Source: Oscillospiraceae bacterium MB08-C2-2 (lineage in GTDB: Bacteria > Bacillota > Clostridia > Oscillospirales > Ruminococcaceae). From it: 64,000 nt of DNA. The DNA is taken from positions 124,001 through 188,000 of the forward strand of contig CP141729.1 in the NCBI GenBank assembly GCA_035621215.1. Direction: 5' to 3'. This document shows, one piece after another, positions 44,383 to 52,894 of this stretch. The position numbers and the translations under genes were made by a program. The notes beneath the pieces were generated by a model. The model saw only the letters and a list, made by a program, of their open reading frames with translations, was not told where the DNA came from and did no database searches. Position 1 is the first letter of the stretch. Every line of letters starts with the position of its first letter.

Positions 44383-45348
44383 TCAAATTGTAAAATCATA
44401 GCCTTTGGCCGGTTTTAGCAGAGCGTCCAGCTCGGCATCCGCCGCCAGCAGGCTCACAATAAAGCCGGTAGCGTTGAAGGCATTGAAATAAGCGCCAAAG
44501 GAGCAGGCTGCTACCAAGTGGCCTGCTTGTTCCAGTTCAGTTTTCAGCAGGCCGGTGAGAATAGCTGATTCCAGATAGGTGCTTTGCTGCATACGGTTGA
44601 CTGCTAAATGATAGCGGGAACCGGGGAATGCCTCCAGTTCATTGGTAAGCCAGCGGCAAAGCTCACTGGTTAGCTGATCGGCGTTTTGATAGGGTAGGCT
44701 GTGGGGTGCTTTTTCCCCGGAAAAACCAGCTCCGAATTCCATCGCTTGTTCTTGTGGGTTGATTTGCACCGATACCGAACGCAGCCGGTGATTGCCCTTT
44801 TCCACAATGCGGAAAACCTCATCCAGCTCCGCTCCTGTGTCAGCGGCGGCACTGGCCAGCTTGATCAGCAATCCGATGCCGCACAGGCCGCCCCGGTTTT
44901 CTTGTGGTTCACCCCGGGCGCTAAAAAGATCGTCTGTGGCATAAACAGTTCGCACAGGAATGCCCTCGCCAGCCAATAGCTCCTGCGCCATATCGTTGTT
45001 GAGGAAATCCCCGGCAAAATTGTTGGTGAGAAACAGAATGCCCTTTCCTTGATTGAGCCGCTTGGCCACTTCGTATAGGGTATAGGCATTGGGTGCGTTG
45101 GCAAAATCCCCCGAGCAAGCGCCGTCGGCTAGGCCCTCGCCCACAAAGCCTGTGAAAAGGGGGCCATGGCTTCCGCCGCCGCTGATGACAACCTGTACCC
45201 GATTTCGCCGGGGGTATTTTTTAAACAGTGTGTGGCTGTAGGGGCTGGGGATTCGCTCAAAGATACCCGGCTGAGCGGCTTGGATGCCGTCCAGCGCCTC
45301 CTCCAAAGCATTGGGGCGGTGACCAAAAACACCCATCAAATCTTTCAT
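44383..45348 (-). CDS. dhaK: DhaK-like kinase subunit lacking the substrate-binding histidine
   Basis: 321 residues of the DAK1/DhaK family. It keeps VVISGGGSHGPLFTGFVGEGL and the catalytic-Asp block NNFAGDFLNNDMAQELL. Two key sites differ: SGGGSHGP lacks the Gly-His-Glu order of GGGSGHEP, and MEFGAGFSGEKAP has Ser where the usual GIHGE histidine binds dihydroxyacetone as a hemiaminal. It is therefore unlikely to be an ordinary dihydroxyacetone kinase; a different small sugar or polyol is possible. The ATG at 45348 follows GGGGGTGG by 7 bases. It lies between the ABC permease and DhaL. Confidence 0.85.
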   Translation of the reverse strand: MKDLMGVFGHRPNALEEALDGIQAAQPGIFERIPSPYSHTLFKKYPRRNRVQVVISGGGSHGPLFTGFVGEGLADGACSGDFANAPNAYTLYEVAKRLNQGKGILFLTNNFAGDFLNNDMAQELLAGEGIPVRTVYATDDLFSARGEPQENRGGLCGIGLLIKLASAAADTGAELDEVFRIVEKGNHRLRSVSVQINPQEQAMEFGAGFSGEKAPHSLPYQNADQLTSELCRWLTNELEAFPGSRYHLAVNRMQQSTYLESAILTGLLKTELEQAGHLVAACSFGAYFNAFNATGFIVSLLAADAELDALLKPAKGYDFTI

Positions 45349-45364
45349 AAAGATACCACCCCCG

Positions 45365-46345
45365 CTAATTCTTTTGATTTTTCTGCGCCATATCCACAAT
45401 AACGGCAAATAGAATAATCAAGCCGGTTATGACCTTCTGCCAGTAGGAGGAAACCTGTAAAAGATTCATGCCGTTGTTGATGATGGCGATAATAGCCACG
45501 CCCATCATAGCACGGGCCACACTGCCGCTGCCGCCGGTGAGGCTGGTTCCGCCCAGCACGGTGGAGGCAATAGCAAACATTTCGTATCCATCGCAGGAGG
45601 CGGGCTGGCCGTTGTTAAGCCGGGAGGCTACGCACACACCACCCAGAGCCGCCATAATGGAGCAGAGAATATGTACCCGAAGCTTGACATTTTTCACGTT
45701 AATGCCGCTGAGGTGCGCCACACTTTCGTTGCTGCCCACTGCATAAACATGCCGCCCAAAAACGGTTTTGGTCAGCAGAATGTGCATGAGAACCACCACC
45801 ACAATGGTGAATAGGGTGATGATAGGGATAACGCCCAGCTGCATATCCTCTGTGGGCAGGATGCGCCCGGCTCCCAGCCAGGCAAAGTTATTGCTCAGCC
45901 CATATACCGGCTGGCCGCCGGTGACCACATAGGCAAAGCCCCGGGCCATGGTCATCATAGCCAGTGTGGCGATCATGGGAACAACCCGGAAGCGGGTGAT
46001 CATCATCCCGTTAAAAAGGCCGCAGATGCCGCCGATGACAATGGCGCTCCCCACCTGAATCAGCAGGCTGGAGCCAGTGGACATATTGGGGAACCGCAAT
46101 CCCACAAAGGCAGAAAAGATTCCGGCAAAGGCGGCCACAGAACCAAGGCTGATATCGATGCCGCCGGTTATAATCACAAAGGTGATGCCGGTGGCCAGCA
46201 GTGCATTGATGGACATCTGGGAGGTGACATTGATGAGATTACCCATTGTTAAAAAGGTGGGGCTTGCCAGACTGAAAGCCACCACGATAATCAGCAGAAA
46301 GACAACCACTGCATTTTTGCTCATCCAGCTTTTAACATTTACCAT
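45365..46345 (-). CDS. Ribose-type ABC transporter permease (RbsC family)
   Basis: 326 residues with about nine or ten membrane helices. Family blocks: AVVVFLLIIVVAFSLASPTFLTMGNLINV, GGIDISLGSVAAFAG, ARGFAYVVTGGQPVYG and YAVGSNESVAHLSGINVKNVKL. It forms the homodimeric channel of a CUT2 sugar importer. ATG at 46345 has GGGGAG 10 bases upstream; a TTG three codons before is too close to that site. A cloverleaf-shaped inverted-repeat element lies between it and the ATPase gene upstream. Confidence 0.92.
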   Translation of the reverse strand: MVNVKSWMSKNAVVVFLLIIVVAFSLASPTFLTMGNLINVTSQMSINALLATGITFVIITGGIDISLGSVAAFAGIFSAFVGLRFPNMSTGSSLLIQVGSAIVIGGICGLFNGMMITRFRVVPMIATLAMMTMARGFAYVVTGGQPVYGLSNNFAWLGAGRILPTEDMQLGVIPIITLFTIVVVVLMHILLTKTVFGRHVYAVGSNESVAHLSGINVKNVKLRVHILCSIMAALGGVCVASRLNNGQPASCDGYEMFAIASTVLGGTSLTGGSGSVARAMMGVAIIAIINNGMNLLQVSSYWQKVITGLIILFAVIVDMAQKNQKN

Positions 46346-46374
46346 ACTATTCAAACTCCCCTGTTTCTATAGTT

Positions 46375-46446
46375 GTATAGGTTTAAAACCGCAACGTGGT
46401 TTTAAACAGCGGCGATCTGCCGCTAACCGCCATAGGCGGTCTATAC
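46375..46446. repeat. 72-base cloverleaf element inside the ribose-type operon
   Basis: A closing stem GTATAG/CTATAC encloses three perfect hairpins placed end to end: GTTTAAAACC/GGTTTTAAAC (46381-46407), AGCGGC/GCCGCT (46408-46424) and ACCGCC/GGCGGT (46426-46440). Only base 46425 is unpaired outside loops. Stem lengths 6-10-6-6 and the lack of tRNA invariant bases exclude a tRNA. It lies 29 bases before the permease ATG. Confidence 0.85.
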
Positions 46447-46462
46447 CGAGCCTGTTTTCATT

Positions 46463-47983
46463 TCAACTGCCGCTGTGAAGGCTGGAAAGCTGAATCACGC
46501 TGTATTCGTTGGCTTCCTCCCGGGAAAGCTCGCCGCTGATGCGCCCTTCCCGCATGACTAGAATCCGGTCGCTGACCCCCAGGATTTCCGGGAGCTCAGA
46601 AGAGACCATAACAATGCAGCCGCCCTGCTCCACAAACTCGTTCATCAGGCTGTAAAATTCAGATTTGGCGTTTACATCAATGCCGCGGGTGGGCTCATCC
46701 AACAGAAGTATCTTCGACTGAGCCACCAGCCATTTGGCAAGGATGATTTTTTGCTGGTTGCCCCCGGAAAGATGGCTGACCTCTGTGTAAATACCGGGTG
46801 CACGCACCTTTAGCTTTTTATAGTATTCAGTCGTGATTTCTTTCTCCCACTTTGTATTGATGAAGGAAAGGCCTGCCATACGTTTGGCGGTGCGCAGCAG
46901 GCTGGGGAGAGAAACGTTGTCCTTTATTTTCGCCTTGAGCATCAGTCCGGTGCTGCGGCGATCCTCTGTTACAAACCCAAGGCCACTCTCGATGGCCTCC
47001 TTGGGGCTGCGGAGCTTTACGGGCTGACCTTCCAGAAAGACCTGCCCTGCATCCGGCTGGCGGGCGGCAAAAATGCTTTCCAGCACATCGGTGCGTTTGG
47101 CTCCTACAAGACCGGCGATGCCGAGAATTTCCCCGGCATAGGCGGTGAAGGAAATGTCGCTGAAAACGCCGCTTACCGTGAGGTTTTCCACCCGGAGCAT
47201 TTCTTTGCCCGGTGTGTGCTCTTTTTTGTTGTAGTAATCCTTTAGCTCACGTCCCACCATACTGCCGACAATTTCGGCTTCGGTGGTTTCAGAAAGCAGC
47301 ATGGTTCTGACCTTTTGGCCATCCCGCAGAACGGTAACCCTTGCGCAGACAACGGGCAGCTCCTTCATGCGGTGTGTTATGTAAATAATGGCGACATGAT
47401 TCTGCTTGAGTATTTCAATCTGCCGGAACAAAGCGAAGATTTCACTATCCGACAGGGATGAGGTAGGCTCATCCATAATAACAATCCGGGAGTTTTTCAC
47501 AATGATTTTGGCGATTTCGATCAGCTGCTGCTGTGCAGCGCTGAGCGATCCGGCCAGACTGGTGGCCTCTAGCTTGGCACCCATGCCGTCCAAGACCTCT
47601 TGTGCTTTTTGGTTCATTTCACGGCGGCTCAGCAGCATTCCTTTGTGGGGCTCCATGCCGAGGAAGATGTTTTCCGCCACGGTCAGGTGATTGGCAATAC
47701 TCAGCTCCTGATGGATAATGGAGATGCCCTCATCCAAGGCTTGGCGGGGGTTTTTGAACTGGCGTTCCTGCCCATCGTATACAATACTGCCCTCTGTGGG
47801 GGTATACACACCGGAAATGATTTTAACCAGTGTGGATTTTCCGGCTCCGTTTTCACCCACCAGAGCATGGGCCTCTCCGGGGTAAAAATCAATGGATACA
47901 TCGCTGAGAGCCCGGGCGCCCGGAAACAATTTGGTGATGTTCTTCACCTGTAGAATAGGGGTTGGTTCCCTCTTGTTTTCCAT
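46463..47983 (-). CDS. Ribose-type ABC transporter ATP-binding protein (RbsA family)
   Basis: 506 residues with two fused ABC domains. The first (~1-235) has Walker A GENGAGKSTLVKIISG, LSAAQQQLIEIAKI and IVMDEPTSSLSDSE. The second (~255-500) has a degenerate Walker A (GIAGLVGAKRTDVLE), signature LSGGNQQKIILAKWL and ILLLDEPTRGIDV, the normal asymmetry of CUT2 importers. It powers uptake of a pentose or similar sugar. AGGAA and GGTGAAGAA precede the ATG. Confidence 0.93.
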   Translation of the reverse strand: MENKREPTPILQVKNITKLFPGARALSDVSIDFYPGEAHALVGENGAGKSTLVKIISGVYTPTEGSIVYDGQERQFKNPRQALDEGISIIHQELSIANHLTVAENIFLGMEPHKGMLLSRREMNQKAQEVLDGMGAKLEATSLAGSLSAAQQQLIEIAKIIVKNSRIVIMDEPTSSLSDSEIFALFRQIEILKQNHVAIIYITHRMKELPVVCARVTVLRDGQKVRTMLLSETTEAEIVGSMVGRELKDYYNKKEHTPGKEMLRVENLTVSGVFSDISFTAYAGEILGIAGLVGAKRTDVLESIFAARQPDAGQVFLEGQPVKLRSPKEAIESGLGFVTEDRRSTGLMLKAKIKDNVSLPSLLRTAKRMAGLSFINTKWEKEITTEYYKKLKVRAPGIYTEVSHLSGGNQQKIILAKWLVAQSKILLLDEPTRGIDVNAKSEFYSLMNEFVEQGGCIVMVSSELPEILGVSDRILVMREGRISGELSREEANEYSVIQLSSLHSGS

Positions 47984-48105
47984 TTCTTCACCATTCCTGC
48001 CTATGCGATTCGTGATTCTGTTTATGAGCGGTCTTATGCTCGAAATAGGCGGGCCTTTCCAAAAAGGATATACTGCAATTTACACGGATATAGCTATGAA
48101 TAGAC

Positions 48106-48139
48106 CAATTCTCCGGGCAGAATTTTACCCGGAGAATTG
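48106..48139. other. Intercistronic hairpin between binding protein and RbsA-like genes
   Basis: Perfect 12-pair stem CAATTCTCCGGG / CCCGGAGAATTG with a 10-base loop, no T tail, in a 239-base gap with no gene. Same position and stem length as the hairpin after the AfuA-like gene. Confidence 0.6.
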
Positions 48140-48222
48140 ATAGGAGTGCCGTGTTGGGCTTTCCCCTCGTGGTTAGCTGAAAGCCGTGTGGTTTTATACG
48201 AATCTTCCAGTATGGAGTGGTC

Positions 48223-49233
48223 TTACAGGCCGTTTTTCTCGATGTATTCGGCTGTGATGATATAAGGATCAATGGGAATCAGTTTCGCATCCACCGAACC
48301 GGAAGTTAGGTACTTGTGAACCTGCTGGGTGATGGTGGTGCCGATAAGAGCGGGGTTCTGGGAAATTTCAGAAACCCACCACTGGCCGTCGCCTTCCTTA
48401 TCCTTGATAGCGGCAATGGCTTCGGGGTTGCCGTCAAAGCCGACTACAAGGGTCTTGGCTCCTGCGGCCTTGATAGCGGAAAGGGCACCGGTTGCGGCGG
48501 GATCACCGGCACAGAAAATAACGGCCAGATCCGGTTTGGAAACCAGCCAATCCTGTGTCAGAGACATGGCCACGTTGGCATCGCCTTCGTAGTTGCCGAA
48601 GAAGGGGTATTCAACATCGGTCTGTGCCTTGATAACTTCTTCAAAGCCCTTCTGGCGATCCAGAACCGAGGCGGAGGCAGGGTTACCGATCATGGCGACT
48701 GAGCTTCCTTTAGGGGCAAGGCGCAAAGCTTCCTGAGCGCCCAAACGGCCGCCTTCCACGTTATCGGTGCCAGCGTGACAGATGATGGAATCGGAGTCGT
48801 AGCCTGAATCAAAGGTGAAACAGGGAATACCGGAAGCGGAGGCGGCATCAATAGCGGGGCCTACACCGGCGGCGTCTACGGTAGCCAGAGCAATGGCATC
48901 CACCTTCATGGCGACCAGATTGTCGATGTGGTTGGACTGAACGTTGGCATCCAGCTCGCCGTCGTAAACAATGGCTTCGATGCCAAGCTTTTTGGATTCC
49001 TCAACAATGGCGGCTTCAATCAGGTTATAGAATACATGCTCCCGGGAGCCCACAATGAAGCCAACGGTGATTTTCTTATCGGCTGCTGATTCGGGGGCGG
49101 CGCTGCTGGCGGCTGAAGGAGCCGTAGATGAAGCGGGGGCTGCCTGAGAAGTTGCCGGGGTGCTGCTGCCGCAGCCAGCCAAAGCCATAAGCACGAGAAC
49201 CGCGGCCAGAACAATGCTGATTGATTTTCTTTT
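48223..49233 (-). CDS. Ribose-type ABC transporter substrate-binding lipoprotein (RbsB family)
   Basis: 336 residues. Signal peptide with lipobox LMALAGC, an Ala/Ser/Pro linker (~25-55), then a periplasmic-binding type I fold: KKITVGFIVGSREHVFYNLIEAAIVEESKKLGIEAIVYDG, IDNLVAMKVDAIALATVD, CFTFDSGYDSD, NVEGGRLGAQEALRL and AVIFCAGDPAATGALSAIKAAG. Ligand is a small sugar or polyol; identity cannot be read from sequence. The start is TTG (49233), with GGAGG 9 bases upstream. It opens the operon binding protein-ATPase-permease-DhaK-DhaL. Confidence 0.9.
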   Translation of the reverse strand, partial: KRKSISIVLAAVLVLMALAGCGSSTPATSQAAPASSTAPSAASSAAPESAADKKITVGFIVGSREHVFYNLIEAAIVEESKKLGIEAIVYDGELDANVQSNHIDNLVAMKVDAIALATVDAAGVGPAIDAASASGIPCFTFDSGYDSDSIICHAGTDNVEGGRLGAQEALRLAPKGSSVAMIGNPASASVLDRQKGFEEVIKAQTDVEYPFFGNYEGDANVAMSLTQDWLVSKPDLAVIFCAGDPAATGALSAIKAAGAKTLVVGFDGNPEAIAAIKDKEGDGQWWVSEISQNPALIGTTITQQVHKYLTSGSVDAKLIPIDPYIITAEYIEKNGL

Positions 49234-49282
49234 CAAGTCTAGAATCCTCCTTTTCGTGGAACCAGTTTTGTGTTGTTTCAGT

Positions 49283-49378
49283 TTATACTCACCAAACTTC
49301 AAAATATAAACGTGGTTTTGAAGTCTCCGTCTACAGGCGGATAAGGCAGCCGGAGCGGCCTTCTGGCAGAGTGTATAA
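49283..49378. repeat. Multi-hairpin junction element 1 in the RbsB-like leader
   Basis: Closing stem TTATAC (49283-49288)/GTATAA (49373-49378) encloses ACTTCAAAA/TTTTGAAGT (49296-49324), CCGTC-TACA-GGCGG (49327-49340) and GCCGGA/TCTGGC (49349-49367). An alternative CGGATAAG/CTTATCTG helix competes with it. The first hairpin shares ACGTGGTTTT with the cloverleaf at 46375. It lies in the 5' leader of the operon mRNA. Confidence 0.65.
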
Positions 49379-49384
49379 TACTTA

Positions 49385-49466
49385 TCTGCGATTAAAACAA
49401 TCGAAAAATATCCATTGTTTTAATCCGGCAAGCAAAGCTTGCCGCTGCACTGAAAGTGCAGGCAGA
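49385..49466. repeat. Multi-hairpin junction element 2 in the RbsB-like leader
   Basis: Closing stem TCTGC/GCAGA around three perfect hairpins: GATTAAAACAAT/ATTGTTTTAATC (49390-49425), GGCAAGC-AAA-GCTTGCC (49427-49443) and CTGCACT-GAA-AGTGCAG (49445-49461). The layout is the same cloverleaf plan as at 46375. Confidence 0.8.
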
Positions 49467-49487
49467 ACGCATCGAACAACGTCTCCA

Positions 49488-49519
49488 CGGGCTGTGCCCG
49501 CTGCCGCATTTCATGCGGC
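49488..49519. repeat. Further hairpin pair in the RbsB-like leader
   Basis: CGGGC-TGT-GCCCG (49488-49500) and GCCGCAT-TTC-ATGCGGC (49503-49519) follow element 2 directly. No closing stem is clear. Confidence 0.65.
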
Positions 49520-49644
49520 ACACACAGAGGGAAAGGGGATGTTGGATTGTATCTTTCACTTGAAAATGCGTTGAAATTAAAGGGGTGATGCGTCTGTTGA
49601 TATCCGATATATAATATTGTTTATTTATGATTGAATTTATTTGA

Positions 49645-49673
49645 ATATTATCATATATAGATTATACAGTCAA
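49645..49673 (-). promoter_or_regulatory. Promoter of the ribose-type/DhaKL operon
   Basis: On the minus strand TTGACT (complement of 49668-49673), 17 bases, TAATAT (complement of 49645-49650). It implies a 5' leader of about 400 bases containing the hairpin elements. From 49674 to 50109 the sequence is AT-rich and shows no convincing gene on either strand. Confidence 0.55.
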
Positions 49674-50109
49674 TAATAATCTACAATTATAATTTTTTTG
49701 TTATAATCTATATAAATTATGATACCATATTTAAACAATTCAAATAAACGAAAAAAAACGATAGAATTTTAGCGGAATTTGTTTCGGAAAAATGCGGACA
49801 AACCCCTACGGCAAAGTTTACTGAGATTGGGGTGCAAAAACAGTCTGATATAGGAACAGAAATTATTTTTTTTCGGGCTTAAGATAAGCAGAAAAGCTTT
49901 AGAATGGATTCCTGCTTCTTGTTTGCCCCAATTTTTTTCACAAGGTTTAAGGCAATGCATAATCATACCGAAAATACAAAGGCTATGGCTATAGAATGGG
50001 AGATTATACTCATTTTGCTTCCAAATTGTCTGCAAAATGTTTTGCAGTTAAACTGACTTTAAGCAGTTCAACTTGCGCATGGGGAAGCAACTGGGAAAAC
50101 ACAGGGGGA

Positions 50110-51720
50110 ATGGTCAATTTGTCGTTGTCTTCGATGCTGCGGAAAGCTCTTACAGGCTCCAGCCGCAAACCGCCCAATCAGGAAAATCATCCCCGGGAGC
50201 ATGGCTTCCCGGCACTGGAAGAGAGCCTGGAGAAAAATATATCGTCATTTAAAGAATATTTGGGTACAAGCGAAGATGTAAAATATCACGCTTTTTCTTT
50301 TGGCCGGAATTTGGAATTTAATGGAACCTTGCTGTTTCTTGATGGAATGGTCAGCAGCGATACGATTACCCAGAGCATTTTGAAACCGCTCATATCCAAT
50401 AAAGAAATCAGCCGAAAAAAAGACGATATCCAAAGCATGCAGGATATCCAAAAAAGCATGCTTTGTTCAGGCGATGTGGTCTGCCAGAAAGAGTTCGCCA
50501 AGCTGTTGGATGGCCTTTTATCCGGTGACACGATTTTTCTGTTGGATGGATTTCCCCAAGGCTTGGTGATCAGCACCCGAAATTGGGATAAGAGAAGTGT
50601 AACGGAGCCTCAGACCGAATCGGTGGTTAGGGGCCCCCGAGAAGGCTTTACTGAAAATTTCAGAACCAATACCTCTCTGATGCGCCGCAGGCTGAAATCC
50701 CATCGGCTGCGCATGGAGCATATGGTGATCGGTGAGAAAACCTCCACCAGTGTGTGTATTGTTTATATTGAAGGAGTAGCAAAGCCCGAAATAGTGAAAA
50801 CCCTTCGCCAGCGCCTGGCTCAGGTGCATGTTGATTCGATTTTAGATGCAAGCTACTTGGAGGAATACATTGAGGATTCCCATTTTTCCGTTTTTTCCAC
50901 GGTCAATTATACCGAAAAACCGGATGTGGCCGCCGCCAAAATTTTAGAGGGCCGAGTGGGCATTATTACAGATGGCAGCCCCTTTATGCTCACGGTTCCT
51001 GCACTGTTTATCGAAAGCTTTCAGACTGCTGAGGATTACTATATCCGCCCCTTTTATGCCAGTATCACCCGCCTTATGCGGTTTTTGGCTTATGCTATTT
51101 CCATTTTTGCGGTACCCATCTATATTGCCCTCACAACCTTTCATCAGGAGCTGATTCCCACCACGCTGCTGATCACCATTGCCAGCGCTCGAGAGGGAAC
51201 GCCCTTTCCTGCTTTGATGGAAGCGCTGATTATGGTGCTTTCCTTTGAGATATTGCGAGAAGCAGGGCTGCGGCTTCCGCGGCCGGTGGGTCAGTCTGTC
51301 AGCATCGTAGGGGCGCTGGTTATGGGGGATGCCGCTGTCTCAGCCGGCTTAGTAGGAGCGCCTATGGTCATAACCGTGGCCATTACAGCAGTTGCCGGGT
51401 TTATCATTCCCTCTCAAATAGATTCCATCACCATTTTGCGCATTATCATGATGCTGCTTGCCTCTATGCTTGGCGGCTTTGGAATTGCTGTGGGCCTTTT
51501 GGGGGTTCTGGTGCATTTGGCTGTGCTGAAATCCTTTGGAGTTCCTTATTGCGGCGCTGTAATTCCCTCCAGAGACCAACAGGATACCTTTATTCGTCTC
51601 CCTTTGTGGATGATGATCAAGAGGCCCGAGACCATTGCTGGCAGGGATGAAGTTCGCAAAACCGGTTGGATGCCGGCAACAGGAAAAGAAAGTGATGGGC
51701 AAAGTGAAAATAACCAATAA
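50110..51720 (+). CDS. gerAA: Spore germination protein GerAA family (germinant receptor subunit A)
   Basis: About 536 residues. N-terminal soluble domain (~20-300) with SLEKNISSFKEYLGTSEDVKYHAF and FLDGFPQGLVISTRNWDKRSV, then the membrane half with FAVPIYIALTTFHQELIPTTLL, SAREGTPFPALMEALIM and LPRPVGQSVSIVGALVMGDAAV, all typical of GerAA/SpoVAF. It forms the nutrient receptor of dormant spores with GerAB and GerAC. The start is uncertain: AGGGGG lies 1 base before the ATG at 50110 but 9 bases before an in-frame TTG at 50119, which may be the true start. First gene of a four-gene operon. Confidence 0.92.
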   Translation: MVNLSLSSMLRKALTGSSRKPPNQENHPREHGFPALEESLEKNISSFKEYLGTSEDVKYHAFSFGRNLEFNGTLLFLDGMVSSDTITQSILKPLISNKEISRKKDDIQSMQDIQKSMLCSGDVVCQKEFAKLLDGLLSGDTIFLLDGFPQGLVISTRNWDKRSVTEPQTESVVRGPREGFTENFRTNTSLMRRRLKSHRLRMEHMVIGEKTSTSVCIVYIEGVAKPEIVKTLRQRLAQVHVDSILDASYLEEYIEDSHFSVFSTVNYTEKPDVAAAKILEGRVGIITDGSPFMLTVPALFIESFQTAEDYYIRPFYASITRLMRFLAYAISIFAVPIYIALTTFHQELIPTTLLITIASAREGTPFPALMEALIMVLSFEILREAGLRLPRPVGQSVSIVGALVMGDAAVSAGLVGAPMVITVAITAVAGFIIPSQIDSITILRIIMMLLASMLGGFGIAVGLLGVLVHLAVLKSFGVPYCGAVIPSRDQQDTFIRLPLWMMIKRPETIAGRDEVRKTGWMPATGKESDGQSENNQ

Positions 51721-52894
51721 AATAAGAAAATATAAGTTGAAAATACTGGCTTGCAAGCTATTGGTGATCTTGCTGGTAACCGGCGCTGTGACCGGTTGTT
51801 GGGATAGTCAGGAGCTGGATACAATTTCGCTGGTGACAGGTGTGGGGATCGATGAGGTTCAACAGCCGGATGAGGCGAATTTTGTTTTTCAGATTGTAAA
51901 AATCGGCTCCAATGACCCGGGAAATGAGAATTCATTCTTTGTGATGGAATCCCAGAATAAGGGGATACTGCCGGCATTGGATGCTCTGGAATACAAGAAT
52001 ACAAGAAGCCTTTTTCTGCATCAGAATCAGGTCATTGTGATAGGAAAAGAACAGGCGGAAAAGGGAATCAAGACCTATCTGGATGCATTCCTTCGTGGCG
52101 AGGAAATGCGTATGGAAACATGGCTGATGGTGGCGGATGGAACAGCTAAGGATATATTATCAACCAATTTGAACCAAGAGCCCATATCCTCGGTGGGGCT
52201 TGTGCGCATGATGGAAACAGAACGCCAGCTTTCGCAGCATATTACCACTAGAATGTTGGATTTTACTGTTAGGCTTCTGGAGGAAGGAGGAGCAGCTATT
52301 ACTCCAATCATCCAAACAGCGGAAGAAAACGGTATATCCAGATATAAGATTTCAGGGCTGGCGGTTTTTAAAGACGCAGCCATGGTGGGCAGGCTGGATG
52401 CCCAGCAAAAACGAGGCTTTTATTGGATTATGGGCGATATTGATGATGGAACTATGAGTGTAACCACGTCCCATGGTTTTGCCAATTTAATTATCAGTGA
52501 AATCGATCATACCATTTCGCCTCGGTTTACAGAGGATGGCAAGCCATATATGCAAATTGATGTTTTGGGGTATATGGCGGCCGGTGAGGTGCAGGGCTAT
52601 GATGACATGGATACCCTCCAAATGGGCAAGGATCTGGAGAAAGAGGCCCAGAAAAAGATGGAGGAGGAAATGCGGGATAGCCTTCAGGCCAGCCAGAGAA
52701 TGCGGGCGGATATCTTCCGTTTTGCCAAGGCCTTTGAGCGTTGGCATCCCAAGGAGTGGGAAACAATGCAGGGCAACTGGGAGGAAATATACCAGCAGCT
52801 TTCGCTGAACGTTAACATCACGCTGAAAATGCGGGATACCGGCAAGACTACCTTGCCCTTTAACAAGGAGGTGAAAGAAGAGAATGCAGCTTGA
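51695..52894 (+). CDS. gerAC: Spore germination lipoprotein GerAC family (subunit C)
   Basis: 399 residues. The signal peptide ends in a lipobox (AVTGCWD), so it is lipid-anchored; CWDSQELDTISLVTGVGIDE is the family hallmark. The middle has LFLHQNQVIVIGKEQAEKGI and the C-terminal domain ends in a helix. It overlaps the gerAA end by 26 bases. The ATG at 51695 follows AGGAAAAG. It is part of the germinant receptor on the spore inner membrane. Confidence 0.92.
   Translation: MGKVKITNKIRKYKLKILACKLLVILLVTGAVTGCWDSQELDTISLVTGVGIDEVQQPDEANFVFQIVKIGSNDPGNENSFFVMESQNKGILPALDALEYKNTRSLFLHQNQVIVIGKEQAEKGIKTYLDAFLRGEEMRMETWLMVADGTAKDILSTNLNQEPISSVGLVRMMETERQLSQHITTRMLDFTVRLLEEGGAAITPIIQTAEENGISRYKISGLAVFKDAAMVGRLDAQQKRGFYWIMGDIDDGTMSVTTSHGFANLIISEIDHTISPRFTEDGKPYMQIDVLGYMAAGEVQGYDDMDTLQMGKDLEKEAQKKMEEEMRDSLQASQRMRADIFRFAKAFERWHPKEWETMQGNWEEIYQQLSLNVNITLKMRDTGKTTLPFNKEVKEENAA

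Noticed and set aside
46375-46446. Cloverleaf as a tRNA gene
   Set aside because: Length is tRNA-like, but stems are 6, 10, 6 and 6 pairs and there is no T-loop GTTCGA, D-loop or anticodon arm of proper size.
46375-49519. Hairpin arrays as a CRISPR array
   Set aside because: No direct repeats of constant length with unique spacers and no cas genes; the repeats are inverted and differ from one another.
49769-50035. 88-residue minus-strand frame before gerAA
   Set aside because: No ribosome site or recognisable domain; lies in AT-rich intergenic DNA.
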